Assembly: GCF_001939045.1 (NCBI RefSeq)
Contig: NZ_MKIM01000020.1
Coordinates: forward strand, 1-64,000
Reading direction: 5' to 3'
Source of the DNA: Rhizobium oryziradicis
GTDB lineage: Bacteria > Pseudomonadota > Alphaproteobacteria > Rhizobiales > Rhizobiaceae
Length of the DNA: 64,000 bases
The notes beneath the pieces were generated by a model that did not search any database, was not told the DNA's origin, and was given only the letters and a program-made list of their open reading frames with translations. Positions 17,130 to 25,877 of the stretch are shown here, piece by piece. Made by a program: the position numbers and the translations under genes. Within the stretch, counting starts at the first letter, position 1. Every line of letters begins with the position of its first letter.

Positions 17130-17143
17130 AGTTTCATGCCACC
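17120..17143 (+). other. Inverted repeat across the stop codon of the ABC-like gene
   Basis: GGTGGCAT (17120-17127) and ATGCCACC (17136-17143) form a perfect 8-bp stem with an 8-nt loop. The stem includes the first base of the TAA stop of the ABC-like gene and ends 24 bases before the next ATG. Without a T-tract it is more likely to affect translation or mRNA processing within a two-gene operon than to terminate. Confidence 0.45.
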
Positions 17144-17167
17144 TGCACAGAGGAGCTGGTGGCAAAG

Positions 17168-17629
17168 ATGTTACTGAGAGACGAAGTGCAGTTATTGCGG
17201 AGCGTGCCCTACTTCAAGCATGTTGATCCATGCAAGTTGAAGCTGTTGGCTTTTGCCTCGCAACGGGTGACGTATAATGTCGGTGACGAGCTGTTTCATC
17301 AAGGTGACGGCGGGGATGCCGCCTACGTCATTTTGTGCGGACAGGTTGATCTTCTTAGCGAATTTCCCGGTGGCGAAACCAAATTGGGTGAAGCCAAGTG
17401 CCAATCTATCATCGGTGAAATGTCTTTGCTGTGCGATGGTCCGAGAACCGTCACTGCGCGTGCCACCACCCCGGTTGATGCGCTGCGCATTGGCAAGGAA
17501 TGCCTTTCAAAAGTAATGTCTGATAGTCCCCGCATGGGTCTTGAAATTAGTCGTGCTTTGGCCGAACGGTTGAGAACGGCAACGTCTGAACTGGATAACA
17601 ACCGCGTTCGCCACGCCGATCCCGTCTGA
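17168..17629 (+). CDS. Stand-alone cyclic nucleotide-binding domain protein
   Basis: A 153-aa protein that is almost entirely one CRP-like cNMP-binding fold, with no helix-turn-helix domain after it. The beta-roll begins around residue 14 (VPYFKHVD). The phosphate-binding cassette is IIGEMSLLCDGPRTVTARA, with Glu84 and Arg93 in the positions that contact the ribose and cyclic phosphate in known cNMP binders. Binding of cAMP or cGMP is therefore plausible. The start is ambiguous: GTG at 17159 is only 3 nt from AGGAG, while ATG at 17168 is 12 nt away. I prefer the ATG because the fold begins there. It follows the degenerate ABC protein by 38 bp and is probably co-transcribed, so it may act as that protein's ligand-sensing partner. 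Confidence 0.85.
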   Translation: MLLRDEVQLLRSVPYFKHVDPCKLKLLAFASQRVTYNVGDELFHQGDGGDAAYVILCGQVDLLSEFPGGETKLGEAKCQSIIGEMSLLCDGPRTVTARATTPVDALRIGKECLSKVMSDSPRMGLEISRALAERLRTATSELDNNRVRHADPV

Positions 17630-17688
17630 CTTAAGCTGTTTGAACGTCGTTTTCGGCTTTTCTAAGGCGTTCCAGCCTGTGGTATTTT

Positions 17689-17711
17689 GTCGCAGCCTTA
17701 TGTGCTGCGAC
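17689..17711. other. Inverted repeat in the convergent gene junction
   Basis: GTCGCAGC (17689-17696) and GCTGCGAC (17704-17711) form a perfect 8-bp stem around a 7-nt loop that includes the methyltransferase stop codon. It sits between two convergent genes and could limit read-through from both sides, but neither strand has a T-tract after it. Confidence 0.35.
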
Positions 17712-18180
17712 GATAGAGAAAATAGCGATCTTTTTCGATCGTATCGAGCATCGGCAGCGCTTCAAGACTGTCATGTTCCAGTGGCAGCCCGCACAGAGCA
17801 ATCCCCCCAACTCTCAGCATTCCTGCCACCATATCCGGTAGCCATGTCAGGGTCATCGCGTCCTTGTCAGGATAGCCGGTGCCAATATCGGCATGCACCA
17901 TGGCGGCACCACAGCCGATAAAATCGCGCCCCTTTTCGGCGATTTCTCCCAAAATCAGATCACCCTCCGCTGGAATTGAGCTTTTGTGCGCACCAAGCTG
18001 GCGATCAAATGCGACAATGCGGTGGTTGGAAAAGTTTTCGCGCAGGTGGCTGTAGGTGCGGCCATTGCCTAGGCCCACTTCCAGAATGGGACCATCTGGC
18101 AGGGGATAGGTATCGCGAATGTGATTGAGCAGATCGCGCTGGGCGCTCATGCGGTTAATGAAGCTATCGAGACGGCTCAT
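17698..18180 (-). CDS. Small class I SAM-dependent methyltransferase
   Basis: A 160-aa protein with the SAM-binding glycine motif ILEVGLGNGRTYSHL (about residues 32-46), an acidic residue after the next strand (VAFDRQ) and HADIGTG further on. The size and motifs resemble the short bacterial Methyltransf_17 group. The substrate cannot be deduced. AAGG about 10 nt upstream supports the start. The gene begins 6 bp after the stop of the nucleotide-sugar dehydrogenase on the same strand, so the two form an operon. A role in glycan or sugar methylation is an inference from that context only. Confidence 0.8.
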   Translation of the reverse strand: MSRLDSFINRMSAQRDLLNHIRDTYPLPDGPILEVGLGNGRTYSHLRENFSNHRIVAFDRQLGAHKSSIPAEGDLILGEIAEKGRDFIGCGAAMVHADIGTGYPDKDAMTLTWLPDMVAGMLRVGGIALCGLPLEHDSLEALPMLDTIEKDRYFLYRRST

Positions 18181-18186
18181 GGGGTT

Positions 18187-19527
18187 TCAAGCCTTTATAA
18201 TGGTTTGGCCAGAAATCTGGCGACGGGCGAAGGTGTTGCGGGTATCGACAATCAGCGGGCACCAATCGGCCAGCGCCTGATAGTCCACCGTGTCGTGGTC
18301 GGTGGCAATCAGCACAGCATCAAATGATGAGAGATTGTCTTCGCTCCATTCCACACTGCGCCGACCCTTCAGGTGGCTGTATTCGCGGGTCTTTGGAATT
18401 TCCGCAATAAACGGGTCAAAGTAGGAGACCTCGGCACCGCGCTCCAGAATAAGCTCCATCAGCCGCAGCGATGGGCTTTCGCGAATGTCGGGGACGTTTT
18501 TCTTATAGGCCAATCCCATCACCAGCACGCGTGAGCGGCTCAGGGCCTTGCCTGCCTTGCGATCCAAGGCTTCGGCCAGCTTTTCCACCACATGATGGGG
18601 CATTGCGGTGTTGATTTCGCCAGCCAGTTCAATGAAGCGGGTGGGCTGGTCAAACTCGCGCGATTTCCAGGTCAGGTAAAAGGGATCAATGGGAATGCAA
18701 TGGCCGCCAAGGCCGGGGCCGGGATAAAACGGCATATAACCAAAGGGCTTGGTTTTGGCCGCGTCAATCACTTCCCACACGTCGATGCCCATGGCGTCGT
18801 AAACCAGCTTCAACTCGTTCACCAGCGCAATATTGACGGCGCGAAAAATGTTTTCCGTCAGCTTTACGGCTTCTGCGGTGGCCGTGGAAGACACCGGCAC
18901 AATGGTTTTGACAACCGCCCCATAAAATGCCGCCATCATGGCCGACGCTTCCGCTCCATCACCGGCAATCACTTTCGGGATGGTGGAGGTTTCAAATTCG
19001 CGATTGCCCGGATCTTCGCGCTCAGGCGAAAAGCCGAGGAAAAAATGCTCGCCTGCGCGCAATTCGGATGTTTCCAAAATAGGTTTGACCACTTCCTCCG
19101 TCGTGCCGGGGTAAGTGGTGGATTCCAGCACGATCAATTGGCCGGGGCGCAAGGAGCGCGAAATCTGCCGACAGGTGTTTTCAATGTAGGAAAGATCAGG
19201 ATCGCGGTGACGGGTGAGGGGGGTGGGCACGCAAATGGCAATCACATCATAATCGGCCAGCTGCAAAAAATCTGTTGTGGCGGCAAAACGGCCAGCTTCA
19301 CACTCTGCTTCGAGAATATGATCCGGGACGGCTTCGATATAGCTTTTCCTGGCGTCGATGGCGTCAATTTTGCTGGCGTCAATATCAAAGCCCATCACGG
19401 TGAAGCCGGCCCGCGCGATGCTCATCCCTAAGGGCAGGCCCACATAGCCAAGCCCGATAACGGCCGCTTTGGCGCTCTTGGACTGAATGCGGGCGAGCAA
19501 ATCGGCGGCGATTGGGTGGTGAGACAT
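18187..19527 (-). CDS. Nucleotide-sugar 6-dehydrogenase (WbpA/TviB type)
   Basis: An NAD-dependent dehydrogenase of 446 aa that oxidises C6 of a UDP-sugar to a uronic acid for surface polysaccharide. The N-terminal Rossmann motif is VIGLGYVGLPLG (about 23-34). The middle region has ESTTYPGTTEEVV and FSPEREDPGN. The catalytic cysteine lies in GLGGHCIPIDPFYL, and the C-terminal domain has GLAYKKNVPDIRESPS. This pattern fits UDP-N-acetylglucosamine dehydrogenases better than plain UDP-glucose dehydrogenase, but the substrate is not certain. I chose the ATG at 19527 because homology-like sequence begins there; the frame runs 20 codons further upstream without recognisable sequence. It is divergent from the GT4 gene at 19694 with a 166-bp shared promoter region. 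Confidence 0.88.
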   Translation of the reverse strand: MSHHPIAADLLARIQSKSAKAAVIGLGYVGLPLGMSIARAGFTVMGFDIDASKIDAIDARKSYIEAVPDHILEAECEAGRFAATTDFLQLADYDVIAICVPTPLTRHRDPDLSYIENTCRQISRSLRPGQLIVLESTTYPGTTEEVVKPILETSELRAGEHFFLGFSPEREDPGNREFETSTIPKVIAGDGAEASAMMAAFYGAVVKTIVPVSSTATAEAVKLTENIFRAVNIALVNELKLVYDAMGIDVWEVIDAAKTKPFGYMPFYPGPGLGGHCIPIDPFYLTWKSREFDQPTRFIELAGEINTAMPHHVVEKLAEALDRKAGKALSRSRVLVMGLAYKKNVPDIRESPSLRLMELILERGAEVSYFDPFIAEIPKTREYSHLKGRRSVEWSEDNLSSFDAVLIATDHDTVDYQALADWCPLIVDTRNTFARRQISGQTIIKA

Positions 19528-19693
19528 GGCGGGATCAAACTCCGTGACACTTTTCGGATGTGCTCCAGTTGTCGTTGCCAAACCCATATGTCAAGGGTGC
19601 AGCATGGTGTTGACGGCGGATTGATCCTCTGTGATGCGTTTGAAAAATCATCTGCCCCCTTGCAACCGCCATCAGAGTGCGCACATTGCGCCC

Positions 19694-20788
19694 ATGAAAA
19701 TAGCTTTTTATGCGCCTTTGAAATCGCCAAACCATCCGGTGCCGTCAGGCGATCGATTGATGGCGCGGTTGTTGCTGCGGGCTTTGATATTGGCAGGGCA
19801 CGAGGTGGAGATTGCCTCGGAGCTGCGCAGTTTTCACGCATCCCCGGATGTGGTTTTGCCAGATTTGCAGGTGTCAGCGACAGCCGAGGTGACGCGACTG
19901 GCGGCCTTGTATCAGGATCAGGGCAGACCCGATATCTGGTTTTGCTACCATCCCTATTACAAAGCCCCCGATCTGATTGGTCCCTTGCTGTGCCAGCAAT
20001 TTGGCATGGCCTATGTGACGGCCGAGGCGTCCTATTCCCATCGTCGCAATCTGGGTGTCTGGACTGATTTTCAAGCGCAATTGCTGGATCACGTGAAAAC
20101 GGCGGCTTTGAACCTGTGTTTCACCGCACGTGATTTTCTTGGTCTTGAAGCTGTGGCACCGAATGCGCATCTGGCGCGTCTTGCTCCCTTCATTGATGCG
20201 GCACCCTTTGTTTCTTGCGCGCCGCTGCCACAGCCAGGTGTACTTGCCACTGTTGCTATGATGCGCCCCGGCGATAAAATGAGCAGCTATACGGCGCTGG
20301 CGCAGGCACTGACCAAACTGGGCGATGGGCCATGGCGTTTGCGTGTGGTGGGCGATGGGCCGTGCAGAGATGAGGTGCAGGCGTTGTTTTCGCATTTTGC
20401 ACCGGGGCAGATCGAATGGCTGGGTGAGCAGCCGCCTGAGAGGGTTGCCGAGATTTTATCCACCGCATCGCTTTATGTCTGGCCCGGTCATGGCGAAGCC
20501 TATGGTCTGGCCTATCTGGAAGCGCAGGCGGCCGGATTGCCGGTGGTGGCCGAAGCGGTGGCGGGCGTGCCCGAGGTGGTGGCTGCAGGCATCACGGGGC
20601 TACTCGCGCCGCCGGGCGATGCTGATGCGCTTGCCGCATCTGTTGCTGAGCTGCTGAACAATGGCGCTCTGCGCGGCACAATGGCGGTGGCTGCGCGGGC
20701 GCGGGTGAAGATGCATCATGGGTTGGAGGCGGCATCAGAGCGGCTCTCGATCTTGTTGCAGGAGGCATTGGAGAAACATCATGTCTGA
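19694..20788 (+). CDS. Glycosyltransferase, GT4-like
   Basis: A 364-aa retaining glycosyltransferase of the GT-B fold. It begins MKIAFYAPLKSPNHPVPSGDR, typical of the acceptor-side domain. The donor-binding C-terminal half contains VWPGHGEAYGLAYLEAQAAGLPVVAEAVAGVPEVV, which carries the expected E-x7-E pattern. I chose the ATG at 19694 because recognisable sequence starts there, although no clear Shine-Dalgarno precedes it. Its last 8 bp overlap the polysaccharide deacetylase gene, so the two proteins are probably made together and act on one glycan. Confidence 0.87.
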   Translation: MKIAFYAPLKSPNHPVPSGDRLMARLLLRALILAGHEVEIASELRSFHASPDVVLPDLQVSATAEVTRLAALYQDQGRPDIWFCYHPYYKAPDLIGPLLCQQFGMAYVTAEASYSHRRNLGVWTDFQAQLLDHVKTAALNLCFTARDFLGLEAVAPNAHLARLAPFIDAAPFVSCAPLPQPGVLATVAMMRPGDKMSSYTALAQALTKLGDGPWRLRVVGDGPCRDEVQALFSHFAPGQIEWLGEQPPERVAEILSTASLYVWPGHGEAYGLAYLEAQAAGLPVVAEAVAGVPEVVAAGITGLLAPPGDADALAASVAELLNNGALRGTMAVAARARVKMHHGLEAASERLSILLQEALEKHHV

Positions 20789-21521
20789 AGAGAGATTGAA
20801 GCAACGGCTCGATGATCTGGCAAGCCAAGGTCAACAGGTAACATTCTGGCTGCGTGATGATGATGCGGTGGAGCCAACGCCAGCGCTTGAGACGCTGTTG
20901 CAATTGACCCGCCGCTATAACATCCCTTTGACGCTTGCGGTGATTCCGCAACACACCGGCGCGGCACTGGTGGACCGATTGGCGCAAGAGCCTGCGCTGT
21001 GCGTGACCGTGCATGGCTGGAGCCATGTGAACCACGCCACCCCGCCCGAGAAAAAGCAGGAGCTTGGCTTGCAGCGCCCGGCAGCGGTGGTCCTCGGCGA
21101 GCTCAAAGCCGGATTTGACAAGCTGCAAGACCTGTATGGGGCGCATTTCCTGCCTATGCTGGTTCCACCGTGGAACCGGATTGACAAGACATTGGTGCCA
21201 GCGCTGTCCGCTCTCGGCTTTTCGGCGCTCTCTGTATTTGGCCGCGAGAAGGTGCCAACGCCGATGCGACTTCTCAACACCCATGTGGATGTGATGGATT
21301 GGCGCGGCACCGGCGGCGGGCGCGATGCGGACGTGCTATTTGCCGAGGTTGCAGATTGGCTGGCACCCGATGCCGAACCGCTGAAAGCGCTGGGTCTGTT
21401 GACCCACCACCTTGTGCATGATGCTGCGGTGTGGCGTTTTCTGGAGCGCTTGTTTCAACTGACGCACGATCACCCTTCATGCCGCTGGATGTCAGCAGGG
21501 GATATTCTCTCGAACGACTGA
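20781..21521 (+). CDS. Polysaccharide deacetylase family protein (CE4-like)
   Basis: A 246-aa NodB-homology protein. The motif FWLRDDDAVEP (about 19-29) supplies the paired aspartates, and VHGWSHVNH (about 76-84) supplies the metal-binding histidines. The PPWNR segment matches the conserved region near the active-site groove. There is no signal peptide, so it would act in the cytoplasm, on a lipid-linked or soluble sugar rather than on finished polymer. GGAG seven bases upstream of the ATG supports the start. The gene overlaps the preceding glycosyltransferase gene and meets the convergent GT32-type gene with a one-base gap. Confidence 0.8.
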   Translation: MSEERLKQRLDDLASQGQQVTFWLRDDDAVEPTPALETLLQLTRRYNIPLTLAVIPQHTGAALVDRLAQEPALCVTVHGWSHVNHATPPEKKQELGLQRPAAVVLGELKAGFDKLQDLYGAHFLPMLVPPWNRIDKTLVPALSALGFSALSVFGREKVPTPMRLLNTHVDVMDWRGTGGGRDADVLFAEVADWLAPDAEPLKALGLLTHHLVHDAAVWRFLERLFQLTHDHPSCRWMSAGDILSND

Positions 21522-21522
21522 T

Positions 21523-22515
21523 TTACCAGGACTTCCACCCGATCAGCAGGCCGCCATCCTCTTGCTGTGCGGTGGCTCGTGCGGCGTCCACGGCTGAAAA
21601 CGGTGCTTTTCGAGGCAGATTTGCTGCCACAAACTGTGCATCCGGCACGCTAAAACTGGTGCCACGAAACACCACGGTCAGCAACACGGGTCCGGTTGAC
21701 CACCATGCCGGCGCATCCGGCAAAGCCGCCATGGCTTTTGGCATGGCCTCGATGATGCGGGTAAACACCGGCTGTCCGGGCGGGCTGGCCAGCAGCGAAT
21801 TGGTCAAAAGCAGGCTGCCCAGACCCAATTGGCGCGGCGTGTCTTCTGCCAATGCGGTGAGGCCGGTCAAGGGCAGGCAATCGGCAAAGCTGATATCATC
21901 GCGGGCCGGATACCAATCGCAATCGAGATAGATGCCGCCAAAGCGTTCTAAAATCAGATAGCGGGCCACATCCACAGCGCCCGGATAATCGCCGCGCGCC
22001 AGCATATCTTGAAAACTCGGATGCTGGTCCAGCCCTTCTGCCTTTAAATCGGCCTCTCGCCAAAGGCGATAGGTCAAGCCATGGTGGGCGCAGTGGTCGG
22101 CCCAGGCCTGTGTTGCCGGTGGCAGAGCCAGATCGCCCAGCCAGATTTGATGCAACACACGCGGCACGGGCTGCCGGTTAAGGGCCGCCATGGCCCGGCG
22201 CTCAACACTGTCAAACCGGGAAAACGGCAGAAGAACCGACGGTGGCGGTACCAAGCTATATTGCAGAGCGATAACCTTACTGCGGTCTTTTTCAATCTTG
22301 GCAAGTTTTAGATAGGCTGCATGCAGCTTGCGCGGCAGACCCAGTGCCGTATGAGGGCCAAGCTCGGCATGAGCCAGCATGGTCTGGTCTGATGCCAGTT
22401 GATCAAGCAGCTCATGGGCCTCTTCAAAGGCCCCTTGCTGGGCAAGTGCAATGCTCTGCGCGATCAGCGCGCGGCTCGCTTGTCTTGGGTTGCCGTCTTC
22501 TTTTGCGTCACGCAT
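21523..22515 (-). CDS. Glycosyltransferase with DXD motif (GT32-like)
   Basis: A 330-aa protein. The central region matches capsular-type GT32 transferases: PRVLHQIWLGD, YRLWREADL, then DVARYLILERFGGIYLDCDWYP, where DCD is the metal-binding DXD motif. About 110 residues before it look helical and are not recognised. The frame extends to an ATG at 22578, but that extension falls inside a dispersed palindromic repeat (22556-22640) and has no Shine-Dalgarno. I therefore prefer the ATG at 22515, preceded by GAAGG at a short spacing. The start remains uncertain. It is convergent with the deacetylase gene. Confidence 0.82.
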   Translation of the reverse strand: MRDAKEDGNPRQASRALIAQSIALAQQGAFEEAHELLDQLASDQTMLAHAELGPHTALGLPRKLHAAYLKLAKIEKDRSKVIALQYSLVPPPSVLLPFSRFDSVERRAMAALNRQPVPRVLHQIWLGDLALPPATQAWADHCAHHGLTYRLWREADLKAEGLDQHPSFQDMLARGDYPGAVDVARYLILERFGGIYLDCDWYPARDDISFADCLPLTGLTALAEDTPRQLGLGSLLLTNSLLASPPGQPVFTRIIEAMPKAMAALPDAPAWWSTGPVLLTVVFRGTSFSVPDAQFVAANLPRKAPFSAVDAARATAQQEDGGLLIGWKSW

Positions 22516-22555
22516 GACCTTCGCCCTGATATTTTGCGCCCAAACCCCGTGCGGT

Positions 22556-22640
22556 CCTCTATGGCGCACAAAGCGCATTATCGCACGCTATATCTGCTGT
22601 ATCATGCTTAAAACCGCCTCCGATTTCAGGAATTATACAG
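22556..22640. repeat. Degenerate copy of a composite palindromic repeat
   Basis: CTGTATCATG (22597-22606) and AATTATACAG (22631-22640) form the outer arms around CGATTTCAGG, matching the arms of the copies at 37741-37788 and 45619-45666. The GCGCACAAAG at 22564-22573 also matches part of the palindrome at 45559-45604. This is the most diverged of three copies in the window and lies between two divergent glycosyltransferase genes. Confidence 0.55.
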
Positions 22641-22726
22641 CCTGCATCAGCTTCGCTCATGTATTGGCCCTCTATAGGCTGATTCTCACCCTGTGGATTT
22701 TGAGGATGTGAAGGGAATTGATCTGA

Positions 22727-23869
22727 ATGCACTTTGTTTTCATGCACCCGACTGGAAACGGCTACACTCCCGCTTCACCTTTGAACAAGCCCATGGGGGG
22801 AACGGAATCGGCCGTTGTCTATCTCAGCACGGCGCTTGCGCGTGCGGGTGCCAAGGTCACCTTGCTCAACAATCCGGAGGTTGAGGCCGTCATTGATGGT
22901 GTTCATCTGGTGCCGAACGATAAAATAAAGCCGGGCCTGATTGATCGCTGCGATGCGCTTGTGGTGGTGTCCACGGCCGTCGGCAGCCGCATCCGCGCCA
23001 GCTTTGGCAACAAGGTGCCACTCTTGCTCTGGTGCCATCTCGATGCGGACCAGCCCTTCATTGGCGGCTTGCGCGAGGAAAAAGAAAGGCAGGCATGGAA
23101 TGCCTATGTCATGGTCAGCCAATGGCAGGCCTCCAAATTTGTCGGGCATTTTGGTCTGGATGCGGAGCGCACCCATGTGATTGGCAATGCGGTCTCGCCA
23201 GCGTTTCTGGATCTTGCCCCCACGCCGGCGTGGTTTGAAACCGGGCAGGCACCCTCGCTGTTTTACGCCAGCACCCCCTATCGCGGGCTGGATATGCTGT
23301 TGCAGTGTTTTCCCTCCATTCGCGCGCAGATTCCGGATGTGCGGTTGAAAATTCACTCCTCCATGGGAATTTACGGTGTAGGGCTGGCGGCAGATGGCTT
23401 TCGCTATCTTTACGAGTTGGCGCGTGGCCTTGATGGTGTCGATTATATCGGCCCGGTTTCCCAGCCGGAGCTTGCCTTGTCCCTGCAGTCGGCTGCAGCC
23501 TTGGCCTATCCAACCTCGTTTGAGGAGACATCCTGCATCACGGTTATGGAGGCGATGGCGGCGGGGGCCGATGTTTTAACCACCAACAAGGGGGCTTTGC
23601 CGGAAACCTTGAACGGTTTTGGATATATGCTGAATTCTGACGATCTGAAAAATGAGTTTGGCACCCAGAATATGCTAGCCAACACGTTTATCGAGATGGT
23701 CGTTCATTCGCTCACCGAGGCCCGCGAAAATCCCGTTGAGGCGGGCTTGAAGCGAAAAGCGCGGATGGAATTTGTGCGTGAAAACTATCTGTGGGACCGG
23801 CGCGCGCAACAGTGGATGGCTCTTGTTGAGCAATTGTCGCGCAAAAAACATGCTGCATCGTGTCGCTAA
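22727..23869 (+). CDS. Glycosyltransferase, GT4-like
   Basis: A 380-aa GT-B glycosyltransferase. The N-terminal part has the nucleotide-sugar transferase hallmark KPMGGTESAVVYLSTALARAG (about 21-41). The C-terminal donor domain has SLFYASTPYRGLDMLLQCFP and YPTSFEETSCITVMEAMAAGADVL, again with E-x7-E. AAGGGA about 10 nt upstream of the ATG supports the start. It lies between the GT32-type gene (divergent) and the second ABC importer (same strand, 121-bp gap). It belongs to the surface-glycan set by context. Confidence 0.88.
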   Translation: MHFVFMHPTGNGYTPASPLNKPMGGTESAVVYLSTALARAGAKVTLLNNPEVEAVIDGVHLVPNDKIKPGLIDRCDALVVVSTAVGSRIRASFGNKVPLLLWCHLDADQPFIGGLREEKERQAWNAYVMVSQWQASKFVGHFGLDAERTHVIGNAVSPAFLDLAPTPAWFETGQAPSLFYASTPYRGLDMLLQCFPSIRAQIPDVRLKIHSSMGIYGVGLAADGFRYLYELARGLDGVDYIGPVSQPELALSLQSAAALAYPTSFEETSCITVMEAMAAGADVLTTNKGALPETLNGFGYMLNSDDLKNEFGTQNMLANTFIEMVVHSLTEARENPVEAGLKRKARMEFVRENYLWDRRAQQWMALVEQLSRKKHAASCR

Positions 23870-23990
23870 TGCGAAGGCTGTGGCGGGCGTTGCACATCCT
23901 GTACAAAATGCAGCGTTTCCGTCATAGACTTCACTGATATGCTAGGTTACGGTGGCCCAAATTCATACGGTGGGGTGGGAAGATAGACGC

Positions 23991-25877
23991 ATGGCAGAAT
24001 GCGCGGATCTGCTTTATGTGGATAAAATAAATGTGTCGTTTCCTATGCCAGGCGGTCGTATTGAGGCGGTTAAATCCTTCAGTATGCGGGTTCGTCCCGG
24101 CAAGGTGACCGCTTTGGTGGGCGAATCCGGTTCGGGCAAGTCTGTGTTGGGGCGCTCGATCATGGGCATAGAAAGCCCGGTGGCAAACGTTAGTGGCCAG
24201 GTTTTCTTTCACGACCCCGAGATGGCCAAAACCGTTGATCTTCTGGCGCTGCCCCATGATGGACGACAAATCCGTCATATTCGCGGCAGCCGTATTGGCA
24301 TGATTTTTCAAGAGCCAATGACCTCTTTTTCGCCGGTTCACACCGTTGGCAATCAGATCGAAGAGGTGCTTACCGTCCACGCGGTTTTATCGCCCAAGGA
24401 AAAACGGGCGCGGGTGGAAGAAATGCTCGGGCTGGTCGGGTTTGATAACCCGTCCCGCGTGTTTGACATGTATCCATTTGAGCTGTCGGGCGGCATGCGC
24501 CAAAGGGCCATGATTGCCATGGCGCTGATTTGTAAGCCTGCCCTGTTGATTGCCGATGAGCCTACGACCGCGCTGGATGTGACCATTCAAGCACAAATTC
24601 TCAAGCTGCTGATGGAGCTTCAGGAAAAGCTGGGCATGGCGATTTTGCTGATTACCCACGACCTTGGCGTGGTGGCAAGTCTGGCCGATGACGTGGTGGT
24701 GATCTATCGCGGCGAAGTGATGGAATCCGGGCCGGTTGAGGCGATTTTTCAAAATCCGCAGCATGCCTACACCAAGGGCCTGATGGCGGCCGTGCCGCAT
24801 TTTGAAATGGACCGGGGCGAGCGGCTCAAGCCTTTGCGCGAAATCAAGGTGGACACAGCGGGCTTGATTGAGCGCTGTTCGACCAAGCAAGCCAAAGGCG
24901 ACGTGCTGTTATCGGTGCGCAATGTCAGCAAGTCCTTTCAGGTCAAGCGCTCAAACGGTTTCTTCTCCAAGGCGACGGCGGCCACGCTGGCGGTCAATGA
25001 TGTTTCGTTCGATATCATGCGCGGTGAAACGCTGGGGCTGGTGGGCGAAAGCGGCTGTGGCAAAACCACACTGAGTAAAATTTTGATGCGCGGCGTGACC
25101 GCCAATCATGGTGCCGTGACTTTTAATGATGGAGATGGTTCTATCGATGTGCTGAATGCGCAAGGGCAGGCCTTGCAGGCTTTGCGCACCAAGATCCAGA
25201 TGGTGTTTCAAGACCCGGTCTCGTCTCTGTCTCCACGCATGACCGTGCGCGGCATTGTGGGCGAACCTCTGGAAATTCACGGACGGGGCAATCGTGCCTC
25301 GCGGCTGGATGTTGTGCGGCGGCTGATCCACTCGATTGGCCTGCCTGAATCGGCCATGGGCCGTTATCCGCATAGTTTTTCCGGTGGGCAGCGCCAGCGT
25401 ATCGGCATTGCGCGCGCACTCGCGTTGGGGCCGGATCTGGTGATTTGTGATGAGCCGGTGTCGGCTTTGGATGTGTCGGTACAGGCGCAAATTCTCAATC
25501 TGATGAAGGATTTGAAATCGGAACTGGGCCTGACCTACCTGTTCATTTCGCACAATCTGGCTGTGATCAATTATATGGCCGACCGCGTGGCGGTGATGTA
25601 TGCGGGTCGCATTGTTGAAATTGCGCCGTGCGAAACCATTATGCGAAATCCGGTGCATCCTTATACCAAGAAGCTGTTGGCGGCCGTGCCCATGCCCAAT
25701 CTTGATCATCCGCTTGACTTCGATCTGATCGGCCAGCCGTCAAAGGCGGCCAAGAAGCTCTGGGCCAGACAGTTTCATGATGATGGCACGCCGGATAATT
25801 TGACCCATGTCGATCTGGGTGGTGGCCATCTGGTGCTGGCGCGGCGCAATGTGGATGCAAGGGAGTTACGCGCGTGA
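23991..25877 (+). CDS. Fused ABC ATPase, DppD-DppF type
   Basis: A 628-aa protein with two complete ATPase domains in tandem. Domain 1 (about 1-290) has Walker A GESGSGKS, signature LSGGMRQR and Walker [12 protein letters not shown]. Domain 2 (about 310-600) has GESGCGKT, FSGGQRQR and VICDEPVSALD. The cysteine motif often found after each domain in separate DppD/DppF proteins is not seen. I chose the ATG at 23991 because recognisable sequence starts there; a GTG at 23952 is in frame. It is the first gene of the second importer operon and overlaps the binding-protein gene by 4 bp. The paralogous importer at 7.8-14.2 kb has these two domains as separate genes placed last. Confidence 0.92.
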   Translation: MAECADLLYVDKINVSFPMPGGRIEAVKSFSMRVRPGKVTALVGESGSGKSVLGRSIMGIESPVANVSGQVFFHDPEMAKTVDLLALPHDGRQIRHIRGSRIGMIFQEPMTSFSPVHTVGNQIEEVLTVHAVLSPKEKRARVEEMLGLVGFDNPSRVFDMYPFELSGGMRQRAMIAMALICKPALLIADEPTTALDVTIQAQILKLLMELQEKLGMAILLITHDLGVVASLADDVVVIYRGEVMESGPVEAIFQNPQHAYTKGLMAAVPHFEMDRGERLKPLREIKVDTAGLIERCSTKQAKGDVLLSVRNVSKSFQVKRSNGFFSKATAATLAVNDVSFDIMRGETLGLVGESGCGKTTLSKILMRGVTANHGAVTFNDGDGSIDVLNAQGQALQALRTKIQMVFQDPVSSLSPRMTVRGIVGEPLEIHGRGNRASRLDVVRRLIHSIGLPESAMGRYPHSFSGGQRQRIGIARALALGPDLVICDEPVSALDVSVQAQILNLMKDLKSELGLTYLFISHNLAVINYMADRVAVMYAGRIVEIAPCETIMRNPVHPYTKKLLAAVPMPNLDHPLDFDLIGQPSKAAKKLWARQFHDDGTPDNLTHVDLGGGHLVLARRNVDARELRA

